Positions 1-9,041 of a stretch of 64,000 bases of DNA are shown here, in pieces. Position 1 is the stretch's first letter. The number at the start of each line of letters is the position of its first letter. The notes under the pieces were generated by a model. The model saw nothing but the letters and a program-made list of their open reading frames with translations, did no database searches and was not told where the DNA came from. A program made the position numbers and the translations under genes. Source of the DNA: Thalassotalea sp. G2M2-11 (lineage in GTDB: Bacteria > Pseudomonadota > Gammaproteobacteria > Enterobacterales > Alteromonadaceae); assembly GCF_017168195.1 (NCBI RefSeq), contig NZ_JADNYL010000001.1, positions 992,001 to 1,056,000 on the forward strand, given 5' to 3'.

Positions 1-2
1 AT

Positions 3-233
3 AAACCGCTTAAAACCTCAGAGGCACAAGAAATCACTCACGCGATTAAATCGCCTATCGAACGCACTATTAAAGCAAGTCAACAACAAGCAGCTTTTGA
101 GTGTGATGGTCGCCAGTATTGTTCACAAATGACATCATGTGCCGAAGCTACATACTATATTCAACATTGCCCCAATACTAAGATGGACGGTGACAATGAT
201 GGAGTGCCTTGTGAACGTCAATGGTGTAGATAG
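3..233 (+). CDS. C-terminal fragment of an excalibur-domain protein
   Basis: An open frame enters from the left edge and ends at TAG 231-233, leaving 76 residues. The last 45 or so residues read FECDGRQYCSQM, then DGDNDGVPCERQWC. This is the excalibur calcium-binding signature: a DxDxDG loop held by four or more cysteines. In related bacteria this domain often sits at the end of a small membrane or cold-shock-like protein (inference for this one). The start and N-terminal domains lie outside the window, so the full architecture is unknown. It lies on the island side of the integrase/ssrA junction and may be island cargo. Confidence 0.7.
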   Translation, partial: KPLKTSEAQEITHAIKSPIERTIKASQQQAAFECDGRQYCSQMTSCAEATYYIQHCPNTKMDGDNDGVPCERQWCR

Positions 234-406
234 ACTGCTGTAAGCTAAAAAACATTTTAGTCGGTATAGTGAAGTAAAAAAATAGGGGAAAATAATTTTT
301 ATCTTATGGTTAGTCATTAAGTAGTGGGTTGCTTAAAGCACAACTACCTTCACTAAAATCGAATAAAAATAAAATTTTTTGCATACATTTCGCATACAAA
401 ACTAGC

Positions 407-420
407 GGGGGAAATCCCCC
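407..420 (-). terminator. Short GC hairpin downstream of the integrase
   Basis: A perfect 5-bp GGGGG/CCCCC stem with a 4-nt loop lies about 50 bp past the integrase stop. On the minus strand it is followed by a short T-run. It may be a weak intrinsic terminator. Confidence 0.35.
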
Positions 421-471
421 ATATTTAATATTCTTATACTAGTCTTTTAGCATTTAGATGGTGCTTGTTTG

Positions 472-2040
472 CTATTTCTTGGGCTTTCTTTTTAGAAAAC
501 GTGAGTAGCTTATGGTGCTCAAGTCAATTCCATAGTCAATACAGTCAATGATTTCTTTCTTCAGTACGTAATCATGCTCGTGACCATAAACATCGTTTGT
601 GACATCCCCCATTTCGTGTCCAACGATTTCTTTTACTATTCTATCGGGTACTAGATCATTACCCACTTTTGTTGAACCCAACTTATTAATAAATGTGTGA
701 CGAAATGAATGAAAGCAAACTTTTGTATTGCCTTCAGTGGTTAGGTTACACTTTTTCTTGAAGTTTTCGTTAAACCACTTGGATACCGCTCGTGCTACAC
801 CATCTCTGTGATTGGGAAGTTCGAATAATAGCGAATCGTTGGTGTTGCAGCTTTTTATGCGATGCTCAACGAATGACTCAAAACCAGCATCAATAATTAT
901 CTTTGCTAAGGGCACGCATCGTCTGCTCGCTTCCGTCTTTAGGCTCTTCCCTGCGTGGTTATCGTTAATATCAATACTTAGTATATCGTTAATGATTTTT
1001 ATGTCAGAGATGCGCAAATTTGCAATTTCGCTTTCCCTAGCACCCGTGAATAGCCCTAACAAGGGCATCCAGAATTGAAACGCATTGGGTTTTTCACGTG
1101 GCAGACGATATTCTGAGTAAATGTAGCTGGTTAAAATCCTAGACAAATGCTCAGAGGAGAAAGGCAATACTTTCTTTTGGGTTTTTTGTATTTCTCGTTT
1201 GCCCACGTTCAGCAATTTTCGGTGATCTTTTGTTAAGTAGCCTATGTCAACACACCAAGTCAAAAAGGGTTTAACTGAGTTAAAGTGTGACTCTAATCCT
1301 CTGGCTGACAACTTGTTTTTATTCGTTGTTTGAGCAATTTTTTTATAATGCTCGGGGCGAAGCTCAACGGCTTGAGGCAATTCATAATACTTATTAACAT
1401 TTGCAGGAAGTTGTCTTAATATGCGTTGATACTCGGTGATCGTGTCTTGGTTTAACATAGAGATATCATTTTTTTGACCTACAATATCAGCGAAGACGGA
1501 CAAATACCCCTTACGTTGGCGTATTATTTTGTCGCTCCAAGTATTTCTTTCTATTTGAAACTTTACGTACTTTACTATCGCTTGTGCGATGGTGATCGTT
1601 TTAATAGTGTCAATTGAACGTGAAGGGCTAGGGTCTCTAGTAGATAACGCATGTATTGTTTCGTCTTTATGCTTCAGCGCTTTTTTTTGGCGTTCGATTG
1701 CTCTCATTAGTTGCATAGATTCAATTTGCAGATTTTCGTTAGTATCACGCAAATCATCGATAACAATCTTTTTTTTATAGCTATCGACCACGCCTTGCAA
1801 GCCTTTGCTATCTAATTTAGGGTCTTTCATTATTATCGTCTTTATATCTTCAATTATTTCGTGTACTTGATTTAATACTATCAAATGTCGTCTGATGGCA
1901 ACGCTTCTATCTTTAGTGCGCAGAGATATTTTGATTTCACGTTGAATATTGTACTGATTACAGAGACTGAGAGGGAAGCTATAACGAAATTGATAAACGC
2001 CATGCTTGGACTTGAAAAAATAAAGAGGATTTCGACACAT
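472..2040 (-). CDS. Tyrosine recombinase/integrase next to ssrA
   Basis: Site-specific integrase of 522 residues. The C-terminal catalytic domain shows the tyrosine-recombinase residues: Arg in GARESEIANL, H444-x-x-R447 in HSFRHTF, a GHEM motif, and the nucleophile Tyr near 485 in VYGHEHD. The N-terminal part starts MCRNPLYFFKSKHGVYQFR and resembles the AP2-like N-terminus of island integrases, followed by a coiled, basic stretch. The ATG at 2040 follows AGGTGG. The gene begins under 90 bp from the 3' end of ssrA, a classic island target, so it probably catalysed insertion there. The island then extends leftwards out of the window. All catalytic residues are present and the gene looks intact. 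Confidence 0.9.
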   Translation of the reverse strand: MCRNPLYFFKSKHGVYQFRYSFPLSLCNQYNIQREIKISLRTKDRSVAIRRHLIVLNQVHEIIEDIKTIIMKDPKLDSKGLQGVVDSYKKKIVIDDLRDTNENLQIESMQLMRAIERQKKALKHKDETIHALSTRDPSPSRSIDTIKTITIAQAIVKYVKFQIERNTWSDKIIRQRKGYLSVFADIVGQKNDISMLNQDTITEYQRILRQLPANVNKYYELPQAVELRPEHYKKIAQTTNKNKLSARGLESHFNSVKPFLTWCVDIGYLTKDHRKLLNVGKREIQKTQKKVLPFSSEHLSRILTSYIYSEYRLPREKPNAFQFWMPLLGLFTGARESEIANLRISDIKIINDILSIDINDNHAGKSLKTEASRRCVPLAKIIIDAGFESFVEHRIKSCNTNDSLLFELPNHRDGVARAVSKWFNENFKKKCNLTTEGNTKVCFHSFRHTFINKLGSTKVGNDLVPDRIVKEIVGHEMGDVTNDVYGHEHDYVLKKEIIDCIDYGIDLSTISYSRFLKRKPKK

Positions 2041-2127
2041 TTTGTACCACCTGTTCGTGATACTCCTGTGGCGTCACCCTCTTAATGTTAGATATCTCAT
2101 TGTAAAATAACAAAATATCAAGTTGTG

Positions 2128-2150
2128 TGGTGGAGCGGGGGGGAGTTGAA
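2128..2150 (-). other. Probable island attachment site at the ssrA 3' end
   Basis: The tRNA-like 3' end of tmRNA (T-arm and CCA, minus strand) directly abuts the integrase-side DNA. Integrases of this type usually recombine within such a segment. The second att copy was not found in the window and would lie to the left. This is inferred from gene placement only. Confidence 0.4.
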
Positions 2151-2479
2151 CCCCCGTCCGAAAAACCTACATCCTCGGTCCTACATGCTTAGTCGATTTT
2201 TTGTTTAGCCAATTAGACGCCAATCGACAGGCTTCGTCATGGTGAGCTTGATACTATTTCGCGGTTCAGCCTCAAGCGTGCTTCCCTCGCTAGCCTACAT
2301 GGGGTGACCATCAGCATCTCTAGACTATAGGCGAATCTTCGAGAGGATGGCTAGCATTAAGCTGCTAGTGCGAACGTTTCGTCGTTTGCAATTATAGTTT
2401 TGCGGCTTTTTACCAGGCCAACCGCCCCTGGGCATGCACCTTGGGTTTCGTGAATCCCGTCGAATCCTGAATCCGCCCC
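2128..2479 (-). ncRNA. ssrA: tmRNA (ssrA)
   Basis: Transfer-messenger RNA, about 352 nt, on the minus strand. The 5' end reads GGGGCGGATTCAGGATTCG and the 3' end is the tRNA-Ala-like T-arm with encoded CCA (TGG at 2128-2130). The tag reading frame encodes ANDETFALAA followed by TAA (2357-2389), a typical C-terminal degradation tag ending in ALAA. tmRNA rescues stalled ribosomes together with SmpB, encoded immediately upstream on the same strand. The pairing of both RNA ends and the tag make the call firm; exact ends are within a few nucleotides. Confidence 0.96.
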
Positions 2480-2516
2480 AAAGGTAAAACGTACTGATGA
2501 ATCATCAGTATCCTTT

Positions 2517-2545
2517 ATTGTACAGCGCTTTATACGCGATAACAA
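2517..2545 (-). promoter_or_regulatory. Sigma-70 promoter for ssrA
   Basis: On the minus strand TTGTTA and TACAAT are separated by exactly 17 bp. Transcription would start about 30 nt before the mature tmRNA end. The leader contains a perfect 9+1+9 palindrome (2492-2510), consistent with a processed 5' precursor. Confidence 0.5.
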
Positions 2546-2556
2546 CGTGGTATTTT

Positions 2557-3051
2557 TTAATCGATCTTGTTTAGTGTTTTGTTTTTCATCAAGCGACCTT
2601 TATCAACCTGCCATTCTCTGTCTTTGATGTCGGCACGTTTATCGTGTGCTTTTTTACCTTTACCTAAGTAAAACTCTAATTTAACCCAGCATTGTTTCCA
2701 ATACATGGCGGTCGCTATTAATGAATAACCATCACGTTCAACTGCACCAATAAGGCGATCTAGCTCTCTACGGTTAAGTAACAATTTTCTTGGGCGCACA
2801 GGGTCACATACTACATGGCTAGATGCAGCATTTAATGGCATGATCTCACTACCTACTATGTAAGCTTCCCGATCTTTGAGCATAACGTAGCAGTCGGAAA
2901 TATTAACTTTTCCGCTACGAATACTTTTTATTTCCCAACCTTGTAAACTCATTCCCGCTTCAAACTTATCGGTAAGATTGTAGTTGTGACGAGCTTTCTT
3001 ATTGAGCGCAATTGTATTGCTATTAGACTTTTTGGATTTTTTCTTAGCCAT
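2557..3051 (-). CDS. smpB: SsrA-binding protein SmpB
   Basis: SmpB binds the tRNA-like domain of tmRNA and delivers it to stalled ribosomes. The 164-residue protein has the usual length. Its N-terminal [13 protein letters not shown] starts the OB-fold, followed by [13 protein letters not shown] and the tail [17 protein letters not shown], all diagnostic for the family. A very basic N-terminus ([10 protein letters not shown]) is normal. It is transcribed toward ssrA, 77 bp away, so the two partners of trans-translation are adjacent. It is divergent from ratA. Confidence 0.97.
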   Translation of the reverse strand: MAKKKSKKSNSNTIALNKKARHNYNLTDKFEAGMSLQGWEIKSIRSGKVNISDCYVMLKDREAYIVGSEIMPLNAASSHVVCDPVRPRKLLLNRRELDRLIGAVERDGYSLIATAMYWKQCWVKLEFYLGKGKKAHDKRADIKDREWQVDKGRLMKNKTLNKID

Positions 3052-3298
3052 GATATTCCTACACTTAACCGCGGCTATTATACGGAGAATTTACCGTATT
3101 TAAATGGCTAATTGATATTTTATTATGCTTCGCATTCGTTAGTTAAAATTGGAAGGGGAAAAATATACGCTTGTTAGGGAAATACTCACATGTTTGATAT
3201 TCGGTTTATGATTGTTCTATGTCAATGCCACTATATTCGGTTAATGTCATTTTGTTATAGCTTTGGTATTATGGTTGGCTAAGATCGAGGGGAGATAA

Positions 3299-3742
3299 AT
3301 GCCAAGTATAAATCGTAATGCATTAGTGATGTTTAGTGTTGAACAGATGTATCAGTTGATAAATGATGTCAATGCATACCCTGAATTTATCCCTGACTGC
3401 GGCGGTAGTAAGGTGATTGATGAAGACGAGCATCAAGTAACCGCTTCATTATTGGTGGAAAAGGGGGGGATCAAAAAATGGTTTACCACTAAAAATACCC
3501 TCATTGCCAATAAAGAAGTAAAAATGTCACTAGTAGATGGTCCATTTAAACAATTGATTGGTAGTTGGCAATTAACCAAATTATCAGATGAAGCATGCAA
3601 AATAACGTTACATTTAGAGTATGAATTTTCCAGTAAGTTTTTTGATTTAGCGTTCGGACGAGTATTTAATACGTTAGCCAATAATATGGTACAAGCTTTT
3701 ACACAAAGAGCTAAAGATGTTTATGGAGTCAAAGTTGGATAA
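3299..3742 (+). CDS. ratA: RatA/Coq10-family START-like protein
   Basis: A 147-residue SRPBCC/START-fold protein of the RatA (PasT) and Coq10 family. It begins [10 protein letters not shown], then has [17 protein letters not shown], the family signature, and ends [17 protein letters not shown]. In E. coli RatA was reported to interfere with 70S ribosome association, while Coq10 relatives bind ubiquinone, so the physiological role is debated. A strong ribosome site GAGGGGAG precedes the ATG. It overlaps rnfH and sits in the classic smpB-ratA-rnfH-bamE order. Confidence 0.92.
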   Translation: MPSINRNALVMFSVEQMYQLINDVNAYPEFIPDCGGSKVIDEDEHQVTASLLVEKGGIKKWFTTKNTLIANKEVKMSLVDGPFKQLIGSWQLTKLSDEACKITLHLEYEFSSKFFDLAFGRVFNTLANNMVQAFTQRAKDVYGVKVG

Positions 3743-4097
3743 GGTTGAAACCTCACAAAATGCAAAGATACAAGTGGAAGTGGTATATGGTATACCCAGC
3801 AAACAAGAGCTGTTATTAATTTCAGTGGATGACGGTACTACCATTGAACAGGCTATCAGTGCGTCAGGTATCTTAGATACTTTCCCTGAAATTGATTTAT
3901 CAAAAAATAAAGTTGGTATTTGGAATCGTACCGCTAAATTAACGGATAAGCTAAAAGATCTCGATCGTATTGAAATTTATCGCCCTTTGATTGCTGATCC
4001 AAAAGAAGTACGCAAACGTCGAGCAGAAAAAGCAAAAGAAGAAGGGCGTGCTGATAAAGTGACTGGCGGCAGAGTAAACCCATTACGCAATAAATAA
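3717..4097 (+). CDS. rnfH: RnfH-family ubiquitin-like protein
   Basis: A small (126-residue) RnfH/RatB protein with a beta-grasp fold. Conserved stretches are [26 protein letters not shown] and [21 protein letters not shown], which ends in a basic tail. The function is not established; the family accompanies RatA across gammaproteobacteria. It overlaps the end of ratA by 26 nt, indicating translational coupling. An alternative start two codons later (3723) is equally possible. Confidence 0.92.
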   Translation: MFMESKLDKVETSQNAKIQVEVVYGIPSKQELLLISVDDGTTIEQAISASGILDTFPEIDLSKNKVGIWNRTAKLTDKLKDLDRIEIYRPLIADPKEVRKRRAEKAKEEGRADKVTGGRVNPLRNK

Positions 4098-4122
4098 TTC
4101 TACGTTAAATATGTGGAATTTG

Positions 4123-4160
4123 AATCAAAAAAAGCAGCGTAATTGCTGCTTTTTTTGATT
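4123..4160. terminator. Bidirectional terminator between rnfH and bamE
   Basis: The inverted repeat has a GCAGC/GCTGC core (4134-4138 and 4145-4149) extended by A7 on the left and T7 on the right. It serves both convergent genes. Confidence 0.85.
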
Positions 4161-4178
4161 AAATAAGTGACCAATAGC

Positions 4179-4526
4179 TTAATTGACGATGGGCGTATAG
4201 AAGCTTTCTGGTAACTCAAAATCTCCTTCGGCAGAGACTAATTTATTATCTTCAAATTTGATCACAAATTGCTTCTCAGCATCAAACTTTTCACTTCGAC
4301 CTGATTTAAAACGATAAACATAATGCCATGTGTCTTGATTAAAAGCGTCTAATACCACTGGGCTGCCTAAAACAAATTTGACCTGTTCTTTGGTCATGGC
4401 AAGTTTAAGCTTATCAATATCTCGTTGTTCTAAATAGTTGCCTTGTGGGATATCGATGCGGTATACCCAGCTTGAACAAGCACTAATGCTTAACATAAAA
4501 ATTGCGATGAATACTCTTAACAACAT
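4179..4526 (-). CDS. bamE: Outer-membrane assembly lipoprotein BamE (SmpA)
   Basis: BamE is the small lipoprotein of the BAM complex that folds beta-barrel proteins into the outer membrane. The 115-residue protein has a lipoprotein signal (LSISAC, lipidated Cys17). It also has the SmpA/OmlA core YLEQRDIDKLKLAMTKEQV, with VLGSPVV and WHYVYRF. It stands between rnfH and recN as in many gammaproteobacteria and has its own promoter region upstream (4527-4621). Confidence is high from motif and synteny. Confidence 0.95.
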   Translation of the reverse strand: MLLRVFIAIFMLSISACSSWVYRIDIPQGNYLEQRDIDKLKLAMTKEQVKFVLGSPVVLDAFNQDTWHYVYRFKSGRSEKFDAEKQFVIKFEDNKLVSAEGDFELPESFYTPIVN

Positions 4527-4621
4527 GGTGGTTTTTATTATCCTTTAACTAGTGAACGTGGATGATAACTAAGCACGCAAAGAGTTACAAAGTTTTTTTA
4601 CTGACTTATCAGGCTAATTTG

Positions 4622-6286
4622 TTAACTAGCGAGTAATTCTTGCGCATTGGCTAAACTATGCTCGGTGATACTGTCACCAGCAAGCAATCGAGCAATTTCT
4701 TGGACTCGCCCTTGTTCACTTAGTTCCGTTACATTAGTCTCAGTGTGCTCGCCATCGGTTAATTTGGCGACAAATAGTTGCTGATGTCCTTTACTGGCAA
4801 CCTGCGGTAGATGCGTCACACAAATAACTTGGGTGTTAGTTGCCAGTTGTTGTAATTTACTGCCCACCATAGCAGCCGTAGGACCTGAAATACCAACGTC
4901 TACTTCATCGAAAATCAAAGTTGGCGTGATCACCTTATCGGCTAAAATAACTTGCATGGCAAGGCTGATCCTAGAGAGCTCACCACCTGAGGCTACTTTG
5001 TTCATCGCTGCCAGCTCTTGTCCCGGATTTAAACTAATAAAAAAGTTAACCTCATCCATTCCTTGGGCGGATAATTTACCGCTCTCAAGTGGGTTGATAT
5101 TTACCTCAAATTGCCCGTGCTCCATATTGAGCTCTTTCATGCTAGTGGTAATTTTATTGTTTAAGGTTTGAGCCGCTTTTATTCTTGATTGAGTGAGTGA
5201 ATTCGCGGCATCACGATATTGGTTTTCTGCGTTGTCGATATCGGCCAGTATTGATGCTAAGCGGCTTTCATCAGACGAGATAAGAGAGAGCTGATGTTTA
5301 AGCTGAGCATGATGCTGGTGAAGCTGTTCGGGTAATACCTGGTGTTTTTTTGCCAACTGAATAGCCAGTGAATAACGCTCTTCTATCATTTGGTAGGCTT
5401 GCGGGTCTAGCTCTAACTGTTGATAGTAACCTTGTAATTCATTATTGGTGTCTTCTAGTTGGATCAAAGTACTTTCAAGCTGATTGGCTAATTCCGCCAG
5501 CTTTGTATCGACATGGGCTAATTTACTGATTTGATCATGAGCCGATCTAACACTGTCTAAGGCATTAAATTGTTCATTTTCGGATAATGTTTGTAACGTT
5601 GCCAGTGTGGTTTCAAGTAAGTACTGGCTATTGCTATGGCGTTTATAATCGCTCTCTAACTGTTCAAACTCACTTTCATTCAAAGAAAATTCATCAAGCT
5701 CATTGACTTGATATTGTAATAATTGTTGCTGAGCTTCTCGTTGTATCTGATTCTCTTGTAGTTGTTGATATTCATAAGTGAGGCTTTTCCACTGTTGGTA
5801 TTGGTGCTTCACATTATCAAGTAAATGTTGATGATCTGCATAGGCATCTAATAACTGGCGCTGCTCAGATGACTTAATGATTAACTGGTGATCGTGTTGA
5901 CCATGAATATTGATCAACAAACGGCCTACATCTTTTAATTGCGCTAGCGGTACTTGGCTGCCATTTATATAAGCTTTTGAGCGGCCTTCACTTGAGATAA
6001 CTCGTCTTAAAATGCAGTCATCGTCGTAAGAAATATCATTTTTATCAAGCCACTGTTGGGCGAGTGGGTTATCAGCAATATCAAAGGTGGCGGCTAGCTC
6101 GGCTTTTTTACAATTGGGTCTTACCACGTTAGTCACAGCGCGCTCGCCCAAGCACAAACCTAAGGCATCTATGGCGATTGATTTACCGGCGCCTGTTTCG
6201 CCAGTAATAGTAGTCATGCCTTGTCGCCAATCAATATCTAGCGAACGAACAATGGCAAAGTTTTGAATATTAAGATGTAAAAGCAT
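4622..6286 (-). CDS. recN: DNA repair ATPase RecN
   Basis: RecN is an SMC-like ATPase that acts in double-strand break repair. The start MLLHLNIQNFAIV at 6286 is chosen because it matches RecN N-termini; the frame stays open five codons further. The Walker A GETGAGKS is at residues 29-36, then a long Gln-rich coiled coil. The C-terminal half carries the signature KVASGGELSRISLAMQ and Walker B LIFDEVDVGISG, followed by VTHLPQVAS. The length (554) is normal. Two LexA-like boxes abut each other just upstream, so SOS control is likely. Confidence 0.96.
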   Translation of the reverse strand: MLLHLNIQNFAIVRSLDIDWRQGMTTITGETGAGKSIAIDALGLCLGERAVTNVVRPNCKKAELAATFDIADNPLAQQWLDKNDISYDDDCILRRVISSEGRSKAYINGSQVPLAQLKDVGRLLINIHGQHDHQLIIKSSEQRQLLDAYADHQHLLDNVKHQYQQWKSLTYEYQQLQENQIQREAQQQLLQYQVNELDEFSLNESEFEQLESDYKRHSNSQYLLETTLATLQTLSENEQFNALDSVRSAHDQISKLAHVDTKLAELANQLESTLIQLEDTNNELQGYYQQLELDPQAYQMIEERYSLAIQLAKKHQVLPEQLHQHHAQLKHQLSLISSDESRLASILADIDNAENQYRDAANSLTQSRIKAAQTLNNKITTSMKELNMEHGQFEVNINPLESGKLSAQGMDEVNFFISLNPGQELAAMNKVASGGELSRISLAMQVILADKVITPTLIFDEVDVGISGPTAAMVGSKLQQLATNTQVICVTHLPQVASKGHQQLFVAKLTDGEHTETNVTELSEQGRVQEIARLLAGDSITEHSLANAQELLAS

Positions 6287-6301
6287 AGCGCACCCAAACA
6301 A

Positions 6302-6333
6302 CTGTATATAAATATAGGTGTTAATTTATACAG
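6302..6333 (-). promoter_or_regulatory. Two abutting LexA-like boxes upstream of recN
   Basis: CTGT-N8-ATAG occupies 6302-6317 (plus strand) and CTGT-N8-ACAC occupies 6318-6333 (minus strand). Each differs by one base from the gammaproteobacterial consensus CTGT-N8-ACAG, and both lie within 50 bp of the recN start. Multiple SOS boxes at recN are known from E. coli. Binding itself is inferred. Confidence 0.6.
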
Positions 6334-6377
6334 TAATTGTTTTAATTGCAAGTGCTGCTAGGAGTTTTTATGAGTGA

Positions 6378-7127
6378 TTAATTAATATCTGGAATAGCTA
6401 TTTGATATTTATTGTAAATTTCTTGCAAAACGCCCTCAGAGAGCAACTGTTGGAATGCATGGTCGTAGAAGCGCTTTACGGCTTGCCCCTGCTTATCTTC
6501 ACTGAAAATAAAGTAGAGGTTTAAGGATGATAAGTCGATTATCCGGTAATTTTTTCGTTGCTCAGCTGATAAGTTTGTTAGCTGAGCTTCAATCATGGAT
6601 CGGATATCTAGGTAGTATTGTACTTTGTCATTGATTAACAAATTTAACGCACCCTTGCGCTGCTGACTGCCAACCCCTTTAATATAAGGCGCAATTTCGG
6701 GTTGAAATAATTCAGTTTTATAGCGCTCTGGCCAAGTCCCTAATTGTGTGCTGAGCTGCACAAGTGAATTTATACTTGCGTCGTGCTTTATCAAGATACT
6801 GATAGGCTGTGTTAGTACCGGTTGCTCAGCATAGTTATAATTTTTACCTTTCGGTAGCGCTCCCGTTAAGTGTGCCTTATTCTCAGAGACGTGATTAATT
6901 GCTCTTTTCCATGGTACATATTGTACCGTTAGCGTATAGGGAGATTTAGCAAATATCGTATTGAATAATTCATGATAAAAGCCACTACCATCACGATCAG
7001 TGTAATTAGGCCATTCTTCAGTAGCCCAAGAGATTTCAGTTTTGTCAATCTGAATGGCTTGGCAAGTATGAAGCTGTACACTGATTAACAATATTAGCTT
7101 TGCAAAATACGTTATGCTTTTTAGCAT
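6378..7127 (-). CDS. Periplasmic solute-binding protein (SBP_bac_3-like)
   Basis: A 249-residue protein with an N-terminal signal peptide (hydrophobic residues 8-20, cleavage near CQA). The body resembles family 3 amino-acid-type solute-binding proteins: EISWATEEWPNYTDRDGSGFYHELFN near the start, VQYVPWKRAINHV, a LNLLINDKVQYYLDIR segment, and ELL/YNKYQI at the end. No permease or ATPase accompanies it, so it may be a sensor-type or orphan binding protein. It interrupts the usual recN-nadK pair and probably shares a transcript with nadK, 11 bp upstream. The ligand is unknown. Confidence 0.75.
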   Translation of the reverse strand: MLKSITYFAKLILLISVQLHTCQAIQIDKTEISWATEEWPNYTDRDGSGFYHELFNTIFAKSPYTLTVQYVPWKRAINHVSENKAHLTGALPKGKNYNYAEQPVLTQPISILIKHDASINSLVQLSTQLGTWPERYKTELFQPEIAPYIKGVGSQQRKGALNLLINDKVQYYLDIRSMIEAQLTNLSAEQRKNYRIIDLSSLNLYFIFSEDKQGQAVKRFYDHAFQQLLSEGVLQEIYNKYQIAIPDIN

Positions 7128-7138
7128 GGTGCATTTAG

Positions 7139-8020
7139 TTAATATAACTTGTTACCCCAACTTAGTTTGGTGCGCAATACATTAAAATAACTGTGATCGA
7201 GTGGGTGGATTAATCGTAGTGTATTTTCACTTTTTCGAATGATCACTTCGTCACCAGGCATCACGGCTAAAATCACATGGCCGTCGCAGCTTACTTGCAA
7301 GTTCTCGTAATTTTCATTGGCTAAAATTAATTTGATCTCACTATTACCATCAACCACAATCGGGCGACTCGTTAAAGTATGCGGGAACATAGGTACAAGC
7401 GACAGAGCATTTAAGTTAGGTGTTAAAATTGGCCCACCTGCAGACATCGAGTAAGCCGTAGAACCTGTTGGTGTTGAAATAATAAGGCCATCTGAGCGTT
7501 GGCTGAACATAAAGCTATTATCAATATATACTTCAAATTCGATCATGCTGGCAACTTTACCGGCATGAAGAACCGCTTCATTTACCGCACTGTTTGAGCT
7601 TTTTAATTTTCCATGTCTATAGACTTCAGCTTCAATGATAAAACGCTGCTCTGAGCGTGATTTTCCGGCTAAAATGTCAGAGAGTGGTTCAGCGAATTCG
7701 GTCGGTGAAAGGTCGGTAAGAAAACCTAAATTACCTCGGTTAACCCCTAAAACACCAATGTTATAACAAGATAAAACTCGGGCAGCGCCAAGCATATAAC
7801 CGTCGCCCCCGACAACAATGGCTAAATCGGCTAATTCGCCAATTTCTGTCAAGCTATGAACGGCTAGAGCTGGATGTGAAATTGCATCGGCGACTGAACT
7901 TTCTACTATCACCTGATATTGTTGTTCAGACAAAAATTCAAAGAGCGCATTGATGGTATTAGCAGCCCTTGAATGATTAGGTTTGCCGATCAGGCCGATG
8001 GTTTTATATAGTTTACTCAT
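7139..8020 (-). CDS. nadK: NAD kinase
   Basis: NAD kinase phosphorylates NAD to NADP using ATP. The 293-residue protein has the GGDG motif at residues 71-74, the [13 protein letters not shown] loop, NEAVLH, and the glycine-rich [17 protein letters not shown]. The length is typical. It is divergent from grpE, with the shared 180-bp intergenic region carrying the grpE heat-shock promoter. Confidence 0.97.
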   Translation of the reverse strand: MSKLYKTIGLIGKPNHSRAANTINALFEFLSEQQYQVIVESSVADAISHPALAVHSLTEIGELADLAIVVGGDGYMLGAARVLSCYNIGVLGVNRGNLGFLTDLSPTEFAEPLSDILAGKSRSEQRFIIEAEVYRHGKLKSSNSAVNEAVLHAGKVASMIEFEVYIDNSFMFSQRSDGLIISTPTGSTAYSMSAGGPILTPNLNALSLVPMFPHTLTSRPIVVDGNSEIKLILANENYENLQVSCDGHVILAVMPGDEVIIRKSENTLRLIHPLDHSYFNVLRTKLSWGNKLY

Positions 8021-8119
8021 CTTTATACTATAACAGACTTTTTTAGCTAGATATCAGCAGTTTCGCCGTATTTAATAGTGTTGTAAAGCGTACTTTTTAA
8101 GAAATGATCAACATTTATT

Positions 8120-8145
8120 CTTGAATCATTTAATACAGCCCCCAT
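8120..8145 (+). promoter_or_regulatory. Sigma-32 heat-shock promoter of grpE
   Basis: CTTGAA (8120-8125) and CCCCAT (8140-8145) are separated by 14 bp, matching the sigma-32 consensus CTTGAA-N13-17-CCCCATNT. It lies about 60 bp upstream of the grpE start. Confidence 0.8.
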
Positions 8146-8203
8146 AATTAGCAACATTGTCTAATTTATTGACCGTCATTTACGATTTATCTTGGAGTTT
8201 TAC

Positions 8204-8836
8204 ATGACTAAACAGTCAACAGAGAATAAGAGTGCTGAAGAAATGTCTTCAGACGAGTTAGCTGCTGAAATTATTGGTGAGGCAGAAGAGCAAGTGGAAG
8301 AACAGCACGAACATGCACACGAAGCGATCAGCGCTGAGCAAGAAAAAATAAACGAGCTTGAGTTAGCATTAGCAGCAGCCCAAGCAACGGTGGCGGATCA
8401 GAAAGATTCTGTTATTCGTGCTAAAGCGGAAGTGGATAATGTGCGTCGTCGAGCTGCACAAGACGTAGAAAAAGCACGTAAATTTGCTTTAGAAAAATTT
8501 GCCGCAGAAATGCTTACTGTTGTTGATAATTTAGAGCGTGGTTTAGCGACGATTGATGGCGAAGCAGAAGAGCAAAAGGCGACGTTTGAAGGGGTTAACT
8601 TAACCTTACAAGGGCTAATTGCTGGTTTAGAGAAATTTGGGATAAAAGCGATAGATCCACAAGACCAACCTTTTAATCCTGAATTACATCAAGCAATGTC
8701 AATGCAAGAAGTAGAAGGTGTTGAGCCTAATACTGTGATTGCAGTGATGCAAAAAGGTTATGAATTAAATGGTCGTTTAATTCGCCCAGCGATGGTGATG
8801 GTATCTAAAGCTGCGGGCGTTGATACGCAAGCATAA
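8204..8836 (+). CDS. grpE: Nucleotide exchange factor GrpE
   Basis: GrpE releases ADP from DnaK. The ATG at 8204 is preferred over a TTG 12 nt upstream, because GGAG at 8194-8197 is correctly placed for it. The 210-residue protein has an acidic N-terminus, a long alpha-helix/coiled coil (residues 40-90, ending [15 protein letters not shown]), and the beta-wing signature with PEVH-like [32 protein letters not shown]. It is followed by a terminator, so dnaK is transcribed separately. Confidence 0.97.
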   Translation: MTKQSTENKSAEEMSSDELAAEIIGEAEEQVEEQHEHAHEAISAEQEKINELELALAAAQATVADQKDSVIRAKAEVDNVRRRAAQDVEKARKFALEKFAAEMLTVVDNLERGLATIDGEAEEQKATFEGVNLTLQGLIAGLEKFGIKAIDPQDQPFNPELHQAMSMQEVEGVEPNTVIAVMQKGYELNGRLIRPAMVMVSKAAGVDTQA

Positions 8837-8860
8837 TTTTTGCACTTTTATTTATTAAAG

Positions 8861-8887
8861 AACCAGACATTGTGTCTGGTTTTTTGT
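8861..8887 (+). terminator. grpE terminator
   Basis: A 9-bp stem AACCAGACA/TGTCTGGTT with a TTG loop is followed by T's. It separates grpE from dnaK. Confidence 0.85.
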
Positions 8888-8962
8888 TTTGACCGTTGTG
8901 AATTAACGGGGTTGCCTAAAGGGTAAAAATGTCACTTTTTTTATAATTTTTTACACTTTTTA

Positions 8963-8991
8963 GTTGAAAACGACTTTTCTGCCCCCAATTT
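8963..8991 (+). promoter_or_regulatory. Sigma-32-like promoter of dnaK
   Basis: GTTGAA (8963-8968), 14 bp, then CCCCAATTT (8983-8991). One -35 base and one -10 base differ from the sigma-32 consensus. It lies 50 bp upstream of dnaK. Confidence 0.7.
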
Positions 8992-9041
8992 AAATTCCAA
9001 CGACAGATTTTATTACTATTAAGAATTCGGAGATCCTCAAG

